Shown: in pieces, positions 54,859-63,406 of the stretch
How the letters are laid out: each line of letters begins with the position of its first letter
Position numbering within the stretch: the first letter of the stretch is position 1
Origin: Xanthomonas rydalmerensis
Lineage (GTDB): Bacteria; Pseudomonadota; Gammaproteobacteria; Xanthomonadales; Xanthomonadaceae
Length of the DNA stretch: 64,000 nucleotides
Direction of reading: 5' to 3'
Assembly: GCF_033170385.1 (NCBI RefSeq)
Contig: NZ_CP126170.1
Location: forward strand, 62,001 to 126,000
Made by a program: the position numbers and the translations under genes
Notes under the pieces: model-generated
What the model saw: only the letters and a program-made list of their open reading frames with translations
Database searches by the model: none
What the model was told of the DNA's origin: nothing

Positions 54859-57800
54859 GCGCCGCGCCCGACCGCGATCCGTACCTGGTCCTGCCGCTGC
54901 ACGGCGTGCGCCTGATCGAGGCCAGCGCCGGCACCGGCAAGACCTTCACCCTGGCCACCCTGTTCACCCGCCTGGTGGTCGAACGCGGCCTGCGCCTGGG
55001 CCAGATCCTCGCCGTCACCTTCACCGAGGCCGCCACCCAGGAGCTGCGCCGGCGCATCCGCGAGCGCCTGGCGCTCGCGGCGACGCTGGTGCCGACGGCC
55101 GGAACTGGGTCGGACACGGATCGTGACGCGGTAGGAGCGGCGCTGGTCCCCGGTTCGGGATCGGCCGCGACCGAACGCGCGGACGACCCGTCGCGCTCGC
55201 ACCAAGACCCGCCCGATGTCGCGTTGACCCGCGCCATCCTGGGCGCGCACCTGGCGACCGGCACCGAAACCGCGACCGCCCTGCGCCGCCGCCTGCAGCA
55301 GGCCGCCGAGGACATCGACCTCGCCGCGATCTTCACCATCCACGGCTTCTGCGCGCGCGTGCTGCGCGAGCATGCGCTGGAAAGCGGCCAGGCCTTCGCC
55401 GCGCCGCAGTTGCTCACCGATGATCGCGAACTGCTGCGCGATGTCGCCGCCGACCTGTGGCGGCAACGCGCCGCCGATGCGGCGATGGCCGAGGACCTGG
55501 TGGCGCTGTGGCCGGGCGGGCCGGACGGCATGGCCATCGATCTGCGCGAACTGGTGCGGCATCCGACCCTGCTGCCGGCCGCGCCGGTCTTCGCCGCCGA
55601 AGAAGGCGACGTGCTGCAGCACGCCGCGCAGCGCGCTGGCGTGGCGCTGGCCGAGGCGTTCCGCGCGCACGGCACCGCCTGTTTCGAGGCGATCGTCGCG
55701 GCGATCGAGGCCGGCGTGCTGAGCAAGGTCAGCTACAAACCCGACTGGCTGACCGCGCTGTGGCACTGGCTGGACGCGTTCGCCGTGGCGCCGGCGGCGG
55801 ACGCGCCGCCGCACCCGAAGCTGGTCAAGCTCACCGCCGCCGAGCTGACCGCCGGCACCAACAAGAAGCACGCCGAGCGCACCCCGGCCTCGCCTCTGGG
55901 TCATGCCATCGACGGCTACCTGGCCGCGTTGGCGCAGCTGGCGCAGTGGCGCACGCAACGCCGCATCTGCCTGCTGCACGCGCTGCGTGCCGACGCGGCC
56001 GAGCGGCTGGCCTATCTCAAGCGCCAGCGCCGCGTGCAGACCTACGACGATCTGGTCGAGGGCGTGGCGCGCGCGCTGGAAGGCCCGCACGGCGACGCAT
56101 TGGCGCAGCGCCTGCGCGCGCAGTACGCGGTCGCCCTGGTCGACGAATTCCAGGACACCGACGACCGCCAGTGGACGATCTTCCGCAAGGTGTTCGCCCC
56201 GGAGACGGTCAATTCCGCTGCGGTGCAGGACGATGCGGCGATCGCGCCATCGCTGCCCGCACCGGACGACGCGCTGCCGCCGTTGCTGGCCCTGATCGGC
56301 GATCCCAAGCAGGCCATCTACGGCTTCCGCGGCGGCGACGTGCGCACCTACCTGGCCGCCGCCGCGGACGCCGAACGCGCGCCGCCGCTGGCGCACAACT
56401 TCCGCTCGCGCCCGGCGCTGCTGGCGGCGATCGACGCGCTGTACGCGCAGGCCGGCTACGCGGAGGCCTTCCTCACCGACGGCATCGCCTTCCACCCGGT
56501 GCAGCCGGGCAGCAAGCGCGTCGATGCCGACCTGCAACGCGACGGCGTGCCGGCCCCGGCGCTGACCGTGTGGCGCGCACCGGAGCCGCCGCCGCCGGCC
56601 ACCGCCAAGCCGGGCAAGCCCAAGCCATGGAGCGCCGGCCGCGCCCGCGAGCTGTGCACCGCTGCCTGCGTGGCGGCCATCCGCGGCTGGCTGGCCGAGG
56701 CCCGCGACGGCAGCGCCAGCTTGCTCGGCCGTCCGGTGCAGGCCGGCGACATCGCGGTGCTGGTGCGCAGTCACGGCGAGGCCACGCGCATCCAGCAGGC
56801 GCTGGCCGCGGCCGGCATTCCCGCGGTCGCTGCCGGGCGGCGCAGCCTGTTCGCCACCGACGAGGCACTGGAACTGCTGGCGCTGCTGCAGGCACTGCTC
56901 GACCCCGGCGACGACGGCCGCCTGCGCGCGGCGCTGGCCACCGTGCTGATCGGCGAGGACGCCGCGGCCATCGCCGCGCTCGACCACGACGGCGAGCGGC
57001 ACCGCCGCTGGCAACAACAGGCGCTGGACTGGCGCGAGCGCTGGCAGCGCGGCGGCCCGCTGGCGCTGATCGGCGACCTCGGCGCCGCGCACGGGCAGCG
57101 CCTGCTGGCGCTGGTCGACGGCGAGCGCCGCCTCACCAACTACCTGCAGCTGGCCGAACTGCTGCAGGAAGCCGACACCCGCGCGCTCGGCCCGCATGGC
57201 CTGGTCGACTGGCTGGCGCGGCGCATCGCCAATGCCGACGACAGCGACGAAGCGCAGCAGCTGCGCCTGGAGTCGGACGCGCGCCGCGTGCAGATCGTCA
57301 CCCTGCACAAGAGCAAGGGCCTGGAGTATCCGCTGGTGTTCCTGCCGTACGCCGGCATCGGCCGCAGCGAACGCAGCCCCGGGCGCCACTGCGTGGTGCC
57401 GGCGCCGCAGGGCGGGCGCCAGTTGCAGTGGAACACCGGCCGCAGCGGCGGCGAATCCGACCCGGCCTGGGACACCGCCGAAGCCGCGTGGAAACAGGAA
57501 CAGCGCGCCGAGGACGCGCGCCTGCTCTACGTCGGCCTGACCCGCGCCGAGCACGCGCTGTGGATCGCCACCGGCGCCTTCCCGCAGCACGAGCGCACTG
57601 CGCTGGCACCGATGCTGCGCGACCTCGACGCCTTGCAGGCCGCTGCCGGCCCAGGCGCCATCGCCCTCGACACCACGCCGCCGCCGGCACAACTGCCGCG
57701 GCTGCCGCCCGAGCCGGCGCCGCCGGTGCCGCAGGCACGGGTGCCGCAACGGCGCGTGCTGCCGGAGTGGTGGGTGTACAGCTTCACCCAACTCGCCAAT

Positions 57801-58739
57801 GCCGACGCCGGCAGCGACCCGATGGCCAGCGCCACCGTGCCCAGCAGCGGCGGCAGCGACGAACCCGCCGCCAGCGAGCCGGTCAGCGCCGCGGTGGAGG
57901 TGGACATGGTCGACCGCCGCTTCGTCGGCAACCGCTTCGGCGTGGCCATGCACGACGTGTTCGAGCGCTGCGACTTCGCCGCCTGGCGCGGCTGGCGGCC
58001 GGGCCAGCCGGCGCCGGCCGGGCAGGTCCCCGCCATCGTCGAAGCGCTGCAGCGCGGCGGCTATGCCGAGGACGAGCTGGAAGACGGCACCGCCATGCTC
58101 ACCGCCCTGGTCGGCAATACCCTCACCGTGGCGCTGCCCGAAGGCACCTGCCTGGCCGCGGTGCCGGAAGCGCAGCGGCGCAACGAAATGGAATTCCACT
58201 TCGCCATGCGCCCGACCCGGGTCGATGCGCTGCTGGCGCTGCTGCACCGCTTCGGCGTGGCCGGCGAGCGCCAGGCGTTCGGCGCGCGGCAGCGCCTGGA
58301 GGGACTGATGACCGGCCTGATCGACCTCACCTACCAGCACGACGGTCGCTGGTACGTGCTCGACTACAAGTCCAACCGCCTGCCGGCCTACGACCCCGAC
58401 GCGCTGGCGCGGGCGATGGCGCACAGCGAATACACCCTGCAGGCGCTGATCTACACCGTGGCCCTGCACCGCTGGCTGCGCTTCCGCCTGGGCGAGGGCT
58501 ACGACTACGCCCGCGACTTCGGTGGCGTGCGCTACCTGTTCTGCCGCGGCCTCGACGCCGCACGCGACCCGTCGCCAGGCGTGCACGCCTGGCGCTTCGA
58601 CCCGGACCTGATCGAAGGCGTCGACGCCCTCTTCGCCGGCGCCCCGCTCGAGCCCCTCTTCCCCCGGCGACCGCAGGAAGTCCCCGTGGGAGAGAGGGGC
58701 TGGGGTGAGGGTCCGCCCGCCCACGGAGCCCCCCCGTGA
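54855..58739 (+). CDS. recB: Exodeoxyribonuclease V beta subunit (helicase-nuclease), with repeat-derived segments
   Basis: The 1294-residue protein has Walker A EASAGTGKT at residues 22-30, later helicase motifs (VDEFQDTD, GDPKQAIYGFRGGDV, TLHKSKGLEYPLVF, VGLTRAEHALWI), and a C-terminal nuclease with the DYK catalytic motif (Asp1170, Lys1172) in WYVLDYKSNRL. Two unusual parts stand out. Residues about 82-125 contain a low-complexity insertion overlapping a palindromic-repeat-like DNA segment (55130-55174). The last about 30 residues (PLFPRRPQEVPVGERGWGEGPPAHG in type) come from the CCCTCTCCC-type repeat and its duplication. Core motifs remain intact, so it is probably active. GTGA joins it to the recD relic. 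Confidence 0.95.
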   Translation: MSAAPDRDPYLVLPLHGVRLIEASAGTGKTFTLATLFTRLVVERGLRLGQILAVTFTEAATQELRRRIRERLALAATLVPTAGTGSDTDRDAVGAALVPGSGSAATERADDPSRSHQDPPDVALTRAILGAHLATGTETATALRRRLQQAAEDIDLAAIFTIHGFCARVLREHALESGQAFAAPQLLTDDRELLRDVAADLWRQRAADAAMAEDLVALWPGGPDGMAIDLRELVRHPTLLPAAPVFAAEEGDVLQHAAQRAGVALAEAFRAHGTACFEAIVAAIEAGVLSKVSYKPDWLTALWHWLDAFAVAPAADAPPHPKLVKLTAAELTAGTNKKHAERTPASPLGHAIDGYLAALAQLAQWRTQRRICLLHALRADAAERLAYLKRQRRVQTYDDLVEGVARALEGPHGDALAQRLRAQYAVALVDEFQDTDDRQWTIFRKVFAPETVNSAAVQDDAAIAPSLPAPDDALPPLLALIGDPKQAIYGFRGGDVRTYLAAAADAERAPPLAHNFRSRPALLAAIDALYAQAGYAEAFLTDGIAFHPVQPGSKRVDADLQRDGVPAPALTVWRAPEPPPPATAKPGKPKPWSAGRARELCTAACVAAIRGWLAEARDGSASLLGRPVQAGDIAVLVRSHGEATRIQQALAAAGIPAVAAGRRSLFATDEALELLALLQALLDPGDDGRLRAALATVLIGEDAAAIAALDHDGERHRRWQQQALDWRERWQRGGPLALIGDLGAAHGQRLLALVDGERRLTNYLQLAELLQEADTRALGPHGLVDWLARRIANADDSDEAQQLRLESDARRVQIVTLHKSKGLEYPLVFLPYAGIGRSERSPGRHCVVPAPQGGRQLQWNTGRSGGESDPAWDTAEAAWKQEQRAEDARLLYVGLTRAEHALWIATGAFPQHERTALAPMLRDLDALQAAAGPGAIALDTTPPPAQLPRLPPEPAPPVPQARVPQRRVLPEWWVYSFTQLANADAGSDPMASATVPSSGGSDEPAASEPVSAAVEVDMVDRRFVGNRFGVAMHDVFERCDFAAWRGWRPGQPAPAGQVPAIVEALQRGGYAEDELEDGTAMLTALVGNTLTVALPEGTCLAAVPEAQRRNEMEFHFAMRPTRVDALLALLHRFGVAGERQAFGARQRLEGLMTGLIDLTYQHDGRWYVLDYKSNRLPAYDPDALARAMAHSEYTLQALIYTVALHRWLRFRLGEGYDYARDFGGVRYLFCRGLDAARDPSPGVHAWRFDPDLIEGVDALFAGAPLEPLFPRRPQEVPVGERGWGEGPPAHGAPP
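55130..55174 (+). repeat. REP-like segment inside recB
   Basis: GGTAGGAGCGGCGCTGG followed by GGCCGCGACCG has the outer parts of the GTAGGAGCGGC...GCCGCGACC unit with an altered centre. It lies in frame in recB and encodes part of an Ala/Gly/Ser-rich insertion. The similarity is partial. Confidence 0.6.
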
Positions 58740-58935
58740 GCCAACCCACCCACCTACTGGCCGTCGTGTACCGCACCGGCACCCTGCGCCCGCTCGAGCC
58801 CCTCTCCCCCCGGGAGAGGGGTTGGGGTGAGGGTCCGCCCGCCCACGGAGTCCACACCCCGTGAGTCAACCCAACCCTCTCCTCGCCGCCCTCTACCGCC
58901 ACGGCACCCTGCGCACGCTGGACCACGCCTTCGCG
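58645..58935 (+). repeat. Tandem duplication at the recB-recD junction containing CCCTCTCCC-type repeats
   Basis: Two diverged copies lie in tandem: 58645-58790 and 58791-about 58935. Each contains CGCTCGAGCCCCTCT, a GGGAGAGGGG-type palindrome, GGTGAGGGTCCGCCCGCCCA, GTGAG(C/T)CAACCCA and a recD-like start ending GGCACCCTGCGC. Copy A has an extra segment of about 21 bases within the palindrome. The left copy holds the end of recB and a false recD start; the right copy holds the true recD start. Confidence 0.85.
58736..58864 (+). pseudogene. 42-codon relic of the recD 5' end
   Basis: From GTG 58736, overlapping the recB stop as GTGA, the frame encodes MSQPTHLLAVVYRTGTLRPLEP, clearly similar to the true RecD start MSQPNPLLAALYRHGTLRTLDH. 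It then runs through the palindromic repeat and stops at TGA 58862-58864, again overlapping the next GTG. It may still be translated and could couple recB to recD, but has no function of its own that I can see. Confidence 0.8.
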
Positions 58936-60873
58936 CACAGCCTGGCCCGCCTCGACCCGGACACGCCCGACCTGGTCCTCGCCGGCGCCGCCCTGGCCTC
59001 GCTGGCAGTCGCCAGCGGCCACGCCGGCCTGGACCCGGCACGCGCCAGCCTCCTGCTCGACAGCCGCGACGGCGCCCCGCCCGCACTGCCCACCGCGGAC
59101 GACTGGAGCCGCGCGCTGGCCGCCTCGCGCTGGGTCGCGCAACCCGCCGCCGAGGACGCCGCTAGCGCCGACAGCCCGCTGGTGCTGGAACACGGCCTGC
59201 TCTACCTGCGCCGCTACCGCGAGTACGAGCGACGCCTGGCCCAAGGGCTGCGCCGCTTGGCCACGCAGCCGCTGCCACACAGCGACCTGTCGGCCCTCGC
59301 ACCACTGTTCGCCCAGGTCTTCCCTCTCCCCCCGGGAGAGGGTGCCCGCAGGGCGGGTGAGGGTACGACCACGGGCGATCTCCAATCAGCGGGCGACCCC
59401 CACCCCGACCGCCAAGCCCAGGCCGCCGCGCTCGCGCTGCGCCGCGCCCTGCTGCTGGTCACCGGCGGCCCCGGCACCGGCAAGACCACCACCATCGCCC
59501 GCCTGCTGCTGCTGCGTCTCGCCCAGGCCCGTGCCACCGGCCTGCCGCCGCCGCGTATCGCGCTGGCCGCGCCCACCGGCCGCGCCGCCGAACGCATGGC
59601 CGAGAGCCTGCGCGCCGCGGTGGCGCGCGCACTCGCCGACGGCGTCGACCCGGCCCTGGCCGAAGCACTGCCGGCCGGCGCCAGCACCCTGCATCGCCTG
59701 CTCGGCGTCATTCCCGACCTGCCGCGCTTCCGCCACGACGCCGACAACCCGCTGCCGTTCGACCTGATCGTGATCGACGAAGCCTCCATGGTCGACCTGC
59801 CGCTGATGTGCAAGCTGGTCGAAGCCGTGGCCGACGGCGCGCAATTGATCCTGCTCGGCGATGCCGACCAGTTGCCGTCGGTGGAAGCCGGCGACGTGCT
59901 CGCCGCGATCCTGCAGGCGGCCGGCCCCGGCGACGCGCTGCAGGCCGACGACGCGCGGGCGCTGCAGCCGCTGCTCGGCGACAGCGCGGTCGCGCACGAC
60001 CATGGCGGCCTGGCCGGGCACCGGGTGCACCTGCTGCGCGGCTACCGTCAGGCCCAGGACTTCGCCCTGGCGCCGCTGGCCGACGCGGTGCGCAGCGGCG
60101 ATGCCGACGGCACGCTGCGGCTGCTGCGCGACGGCCAGCTCGCCGGCGTGCACTTCCACGACGGCGTCGACGACCCGCTCGCCGCCGGCGGCGATGCCTT
60201 GCTTGCGCACTGGCGCGCCCTTGGCGATGCCGACGATCCGGCGCAGGCCCTGCGCGCCGCTGCGCGCCTGCGCCTGCTCACCGCCGTGCGCGCCGGCCCG
60301 CAGGGCGCGCGCGGGCTCAACGCACGTATCGAGCAATTGCTGGCCGAGACCGCCAGCGGCGCGCGCCGTCTCGGCGCCGCCGCGCCCTGGTTCCACGGCC
60401 GCCTGCTGCTGATCACCGAGAACAGCTACCGCCACGGGCTGTTCAACGGCGACGTCGGCATCTGCCTGCGCGACGCGCAGGGCACCCTGGTCGCCTGGTT
60501 CGACGGCGCCGGCGACGGCCAGGTCCGCGGCTTCCACCCGGCCGCGCTGCCCGCGCACGAGAGCGCCTTCGCCATGACCGTACACAAGGCCCAGGGCAGC
60601 GAATTCGACGAAGTCTGGCTGCAGCTGCCGACCCGCGACGCCCGCGTGCTCAGCCGCGAACTGGTCTACACCGGCATCACCCGCGCCCGCCGCGCGCTGC
60701 ACATCGCCGCCAGCGAAGCGGTGCTGCGCGCCGCGCTGGCGCGGCATGCGGCGCGGATCTCGGGATTGGCGTGGCGGTTGGGTGGGGTGGAGTTGAGTGT
60801 CGATCCAGCACCACCACCGCCAACGCCTCCAGCGAAGGATGAGCCGGTCCCCAGCCAGGGCTCGTTGTTCTGA
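58861..60873 (+). CDS. recD: Exodeoxyribonuclease V alpha subunit (5'-3' helicase)
   Basis: The 670-residue product starts with GTG (58861), overlapping the relic stop. The N-terminal domain is followed by the helicase: Walker A GGPGTGKTTT (about residues 201-210), DEASMVDLPLM, LLGDADQLPSVEAGDVL, FAMTVHKAQGSEFDEV and VYTGITRARRALHIAA. Residues about 153-170 (PLPPGEGARRAGEGTTTG) are an in-frame product of the CCCTCTCCC/GGGAGAGGG repeat. The tail is proline-rich. It completes RecBCD for double-strand-break repair. Confidence 0.95.
   Translation: MSQPNPLLAALYRHGTLRTLDHAFAHSLARLDPDTPDLVLAGAALASLAVASGHAGLDPARASLLLDSRDGAPPALPTADDWSRALAASRWVAQPAAEDAASADSPLVLEHGLLYLRRYREYERRLAQGLRRLATQPLPHSDLSALAPLFAQVFPLPPGEGARRAGEGTTTGDLQSAGDPHPDRQAQAAALALRRALLLVTGGPGTGKTTTIARLLLLRLAQARATGLPPPRIALAAPTGRAAERMAESLRAAVARALADGVDPALAEALPAGASTLHRLLGVIPDLPRFRHDADNPLPFDLIVIDEASMVDLPLMCKLVEAVADGAQLILLGDADQLPSVEAGDVLAAILQAAGPGDALQADDARALQPLLGDSAVAHDHGGLAGHRVHLLRGYRQAQDFALAPLADAVRSGDADGTLRLLRDGQLAGVHFHDGVDDPLAAGGDALLAHWRALGDADDPAQALRAAARLRLLTAVRAGPQGARGLNARIEQLLAETASGARRLGAAAPWFHGRLLLITENSYRHGLFNGDVGICLRDAQGTLVAWFDGAGDGQVRGFHPAALPAHESAFAMTVHKAQGSEFDEVWLQLPTRDARVLSRELVYTGITRARRALHIAASEAVLRAALARHAARISGLAWRLGGVELSVDPAPPPPTPPAKDEPVPSQGSLF
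59321..59370 (+). repeat. CCCTCTCCC/GGGAGAGGG repeat inside recD
   Basis: TCCCTCTCCCCCCGGGAGAG followed by GGTGCCCGCAGGGCGGGTGAGGGT is a complete copy of the intergenic palindrome, in frame in recD just before the Walker A region. It closely matches the variant at 18721-18768. Confidence 0.9.
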
Positions 60874-61172
60874 CTGCTCCGGCGCGTTGCAACGCGCGCC
60901 TGGTCTGGTTGCAGCGGACGTCTTTGAAACGCCCGCTTATCACGCGCTGTGCGGCCCGCGCGCCACACTGAACAAGAGCCAGCACCGAAGCGCGCGCAGA
61001 TCTCTGGCTTGATCGTCCGTGACGCTGTCGGCTTGGCCGACCCTCATCGCGCGCAGGCCTCCATGCCATGCCACGCGCGCCACGCACGATGGGGAGAATG
61101 CCGACAACCGCCACGCGCGAGCGATGGAGCAGGCGCGCGTTATCGCCGACCACCACGCGGTCGTGTGCAGGC

Positions 61173-61916
61173 CTAGATCGCCATGACCCCACCATCGATG
61201 AACAGTTCGTGCCCCGCGATGAAGCTGGACGCGTCCGAAGCCAGGAACAGCACCGCCTCGGCGATCTCCTCCGCGTCGCCGAGACGGCCGAACGGGATCA
61301 TCTGCTTGAACGCCGCCTCGGCCTCTGCATTCGCTTCCAGGTAGGTCTGCATGGCCGGCGTGTGGACCATGCCGGGCGACACCACGTTCACCCGGATGCC
61401 GCGGCTTTTCAGGTCGGTCGTCCAGGTGCGCGCGAAGGAGCGGATGGCCGCCTTCGTCGCGCTGTACACCGAGAGCGCGCCGATTCCCTTGCTGCCGGCC
61501 ACCGAGCCCGCCAGGATCACCGCGCCGCCGGTCGTCATCAGCGGCAGCGCCTTCTGCACGGTGAAGACCGTGCCCTTGATGTTGGTCGCCAGCAGGCGCT
61601 CCAGGTGCGCGACGTCGATCTCGCCAAGCGCAGCCGACTCGGACACGCCCGCGTTGGCGAAGACGACATCCAGCCGGCCATGGTCCTGCTGGATGCGCGC
61701 ATAGAGCCGATCCATGTCCTCGGGAATGCCGACATCGCCCTGCACGCCGATGGCGCCGCCACCGATCTCCACCACGGCGGCGTCCAGCCGGTCCTGCCGC
61801 CGCCCGGTGATGTAGACCTGTGCGCCTACCCGCGCAAACGCCCTTGCCGTCACCAGGCCGATGCCGTCGGTGCCGCCGGTGATCGCGACCACCTTGCCCT
61901 CGAATCGCTTGTCCAT
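61173..61916 (-). CDS. SDR-family oxidoreductase
   Basis: This 247-residue classical short-chain dehydrogenase has cofactor motif TGGTDGIG (residues 14-21), NAG at about 89-91, catalytic Ser in LAGSVAGSKG, YSATK with Tyr and Lys, and C-terminal FIAGHELFIDGGVMAI. TGRRQDRLD after beta-2 suggests NADP(H) use. It is divergent from a TetR regulator with clear palindromes between them, so it is likely induced by a small molecule and repressed by TetR. Substrate unknown. The 299 bases between recD and this gene hold nothing I recognise. Confidence 0.93.
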   Translation of the reverse strand: MDKRFEGKVVAITGGTDGIGLVTARAFARVGAQVYITGRRQDRLDAAVVEIGGGAIGVQGDVGIPEDMDRLYARIQQDHGRLDVVFANAGVSESAALGEIDVAHLERLLATNIKGTVFTVQKALPLMTTGGAVILAGSVAGSKGIGALSVYSATKAAIRSFARTWTTDLKSRGIRVNVVSPGMVHTPAMQTYLEANAEAEAAFKQMIPFGRLGDAEEIAEAVLFLASDASSFIAGHELFIDGGVMAI

Positions 61917-61930
61917 CTCGCTTCCCTTGA

Positions 61931-61953
61931 TAAGTGGAGGATTGCTCCACTTA
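61931..61953. promoter_or_regulatory. Palindromic operator, 9-bp arms
   Basis: TAAGTGGAG is separated by 5 bases (GATTG) from CTCCACTTA, a perfect inverted repeat. It lies between the SDR and TetR genes, 15 bases before the SDR start. It is the probable TetR binding site. Confidence 0.75.
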
Positions 61954-61957
61954 CTAT

Positions 61958-61974
61958 ACGGAGGTAGCCTCCGT
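61958..61974. promoter_or_regulatory. Second palindrome ACGGAGG-TAG-CCTCCGT
   Basis: Perfect 7-bp arms around TAG lie four bases after the first palindrome. TACTATACGG overlaps it and could be a -10 element. It is a probable second operator or promoter part. Confidence 0.6.
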
Positions 61975-62001
61975 TTCCACAAGCCACGCCGGAAAGCCCC
62001 G

Positions 62002-62568
62002 TTGACCGCCGACACCCCCCTGCGCGCCGATGCCCAGCGAAACCGCGAACGCCTGCTCGCGGCGGCGGAGGAAGTGTTTCTGGAGCGCGGCGCCGAGGCG
62101 TCGATGGAAGACGTCGCCAAGCGCGCCGGCGTGGGCATCGGCACGCTCTATCGGCGCTTCCCCACGCGCGAGTCCTTGTTCGCCGCGGCCTACAGCGGAC
62201 GCTTCCTGTCGCTCGCCGCGGCCAGCCACGCGCGTGCCGGCACGCTCGATGCGCTGGCCGCGCTGCGCGCGTATCTCGAGGAGTTGGCGCTGCATACCAG
62301 CGTCTACCGCGGGCTTGCCGCCTCGCTCGGCGCGGTGCTGCAGAGCGGCACGCCGGGCTGCGAGGCCGTCAGCAAGGAAGGCCAGCAGCTATTGCGGCGC
62401 GCGCAGAAGACCGGCGTCGTCCGGCGCGACGTTTCCTTCGACGATCTCGTGGTCGTTGCCACCGCGACCTCGCTGGCCACCGAGCAGCTCGGCTCGCCGA
62501 AGACGCGCATCGCGCATCTGATCGGGCTGTTCGTCGACGGCATCGCCGCGCCCGCGCCGCGCACCTAG
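62002..62568 (+). CDS. TetR-family regulator
   Basis: The 188-residue protein has an N-terminal HTH in DAQRNRERLLAAAEEVFLERGAEASMEDVAKRAGVGIGTLYRRFPTRESLFAAAY and an all-helical ligand domain. TTG 62002 is taken as start because it follows GGAAAG by 5 bases and precedes the conserved N-terminal helix; upstream ATGs lie inside the divergent SDR gene. It probably represses the SDR gene and itself through the palindromes at 61931 and 61958. Confidence 0.9.
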   Translation: MTADTPLRADAQRNRERLLAAAEEVFLERGAEASMEDVAKRAGVGIGTLYRRFPTRESLFAAAYSGRFLSLAAASHARAGTLDALAALRAYLEELALHTSVYRGLAASLGAVLQSGTPGCEAVSKEGQQLLRRAQKTGVVRRDVSFDDLVVVATATSLATEQLGSPKTRIAHLIGLFVDGIAAPAPRT

Positions 62569-62795
62569 CCGGCTGTAACGCCGCGGCGCGTAGGCAGGGC
62601 CCCGGCGGCGGCGCCGGTGTGATGCGTGAGGTCCATCCGCAAGCCGGCAAGAACCGCAGAGATCCGCGCTCGTGCGCGTCAGACGCTGCCCCGAGTGCAA
62701 GCAAGACGACGCTGCGCGCCGCGCTGGCGCAGCACGCAGTGCGGATCTCACGGTGGGCGTAGCGTCATCCGGGACGACGCACGCCGGTGACGCGT

Positions 62796-63128
62796 TTACT
62801 TGGCCGGCACCCGCTGGTACTCGTCGCTGCCGGTGTTGAGGTGCCCATCGGCCTCGTCGATGGCGAAGTTCACCGTCTCGCCGTCGTTGGTCACCTGCAG
62901 CACGCCGTCCTTGTAAATGGCCGGGTAGCTCTCGGTCTTGGGCTTGCGGCTGAAGAACCGCGGGGTGGTGTTGCGCACCATGAACGACTCCCCGTTGCGT
63001 TCGATGTCCATCGTGTCGTCCTTCGACTCCACGTTGACCCAGTGGCCAACGAACTTCTCGCCCTCCACCCTGGCGCAGCCGGTCACCAGCATCGCCGCGG
63101 CCAGCGCCGCCCCCATCCACTTCGTCAT
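62796..63128 (-). CDS. Small lipoprotein of unknown function
   Basis: The 110-residue protein has a lipoprotein signal with Cys18 (VTGC). The mature part, VEGEKFVGHWVNVESKDDTMDIERNGESFMVRNTTPRFF, resembles a small beta-barrel lipocalin-like or META-like fold of secreted stress proteins, but I do not recognise a named family. GGAGGCGGGGAC lies upstream of ATG 63128. It is monocistronic. Confidence 0.8.
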   Translation of the reverse strand: MTKWMGAALAAAMLVTGCARVEGEKFVGHWVNVESKDDTMDIERNGESFMVRNTTPRFFSRKPKTESYPAIYKDGVLQVTNDGETVNFAIDEADGHLNTGSDEYQRVPAK

Positions 63129-63406
63129 GTCCCCGCCTCCGGTGTTGGAATCGGGGCGAGGATGCGGCGGGTTTGATGTATGGGAGGTCAAGATTCCGGG
63201 GAAGGACGGAGCCGCAGAAATCCTGTCGGCGGGCTGGAGCGCCTGCAGCGCCCGGGAGGAGGGTGCGGCCTGCGTTGTGCGGCCTTGTCCATCGCCACGC
63301 CACGCATTGGGCCTTGTCCGAATGAGCTTCCATGTGCGCTGGCAGCAACACCATGCAGGTGATAGCCTGTACAGAATCCTGTAATCAATAGTGAAAGGAG
63401 CTTGCC

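Noticed and set aside
54576..58724. Long antisense open frame (about 1380 codons) opposite recB
   Set aside because: High GC at third codon positions removes stops on the opposite strand. The translation is His/Arg/Gln/Gly-rich without domains, and the sense gene is certain. The same holds for antisense frames at 1606-4380, 13705-16500 and 51322-54453.
51312..58739. One very long open frame of about 2475 codons spanning recC and recB
   Set aside because: Its first half is the out-of-frame shadow of recC, with Arg/Ala/Pro-rich nonsense sequence. Only the part from 54855 is a real protein (RecB).
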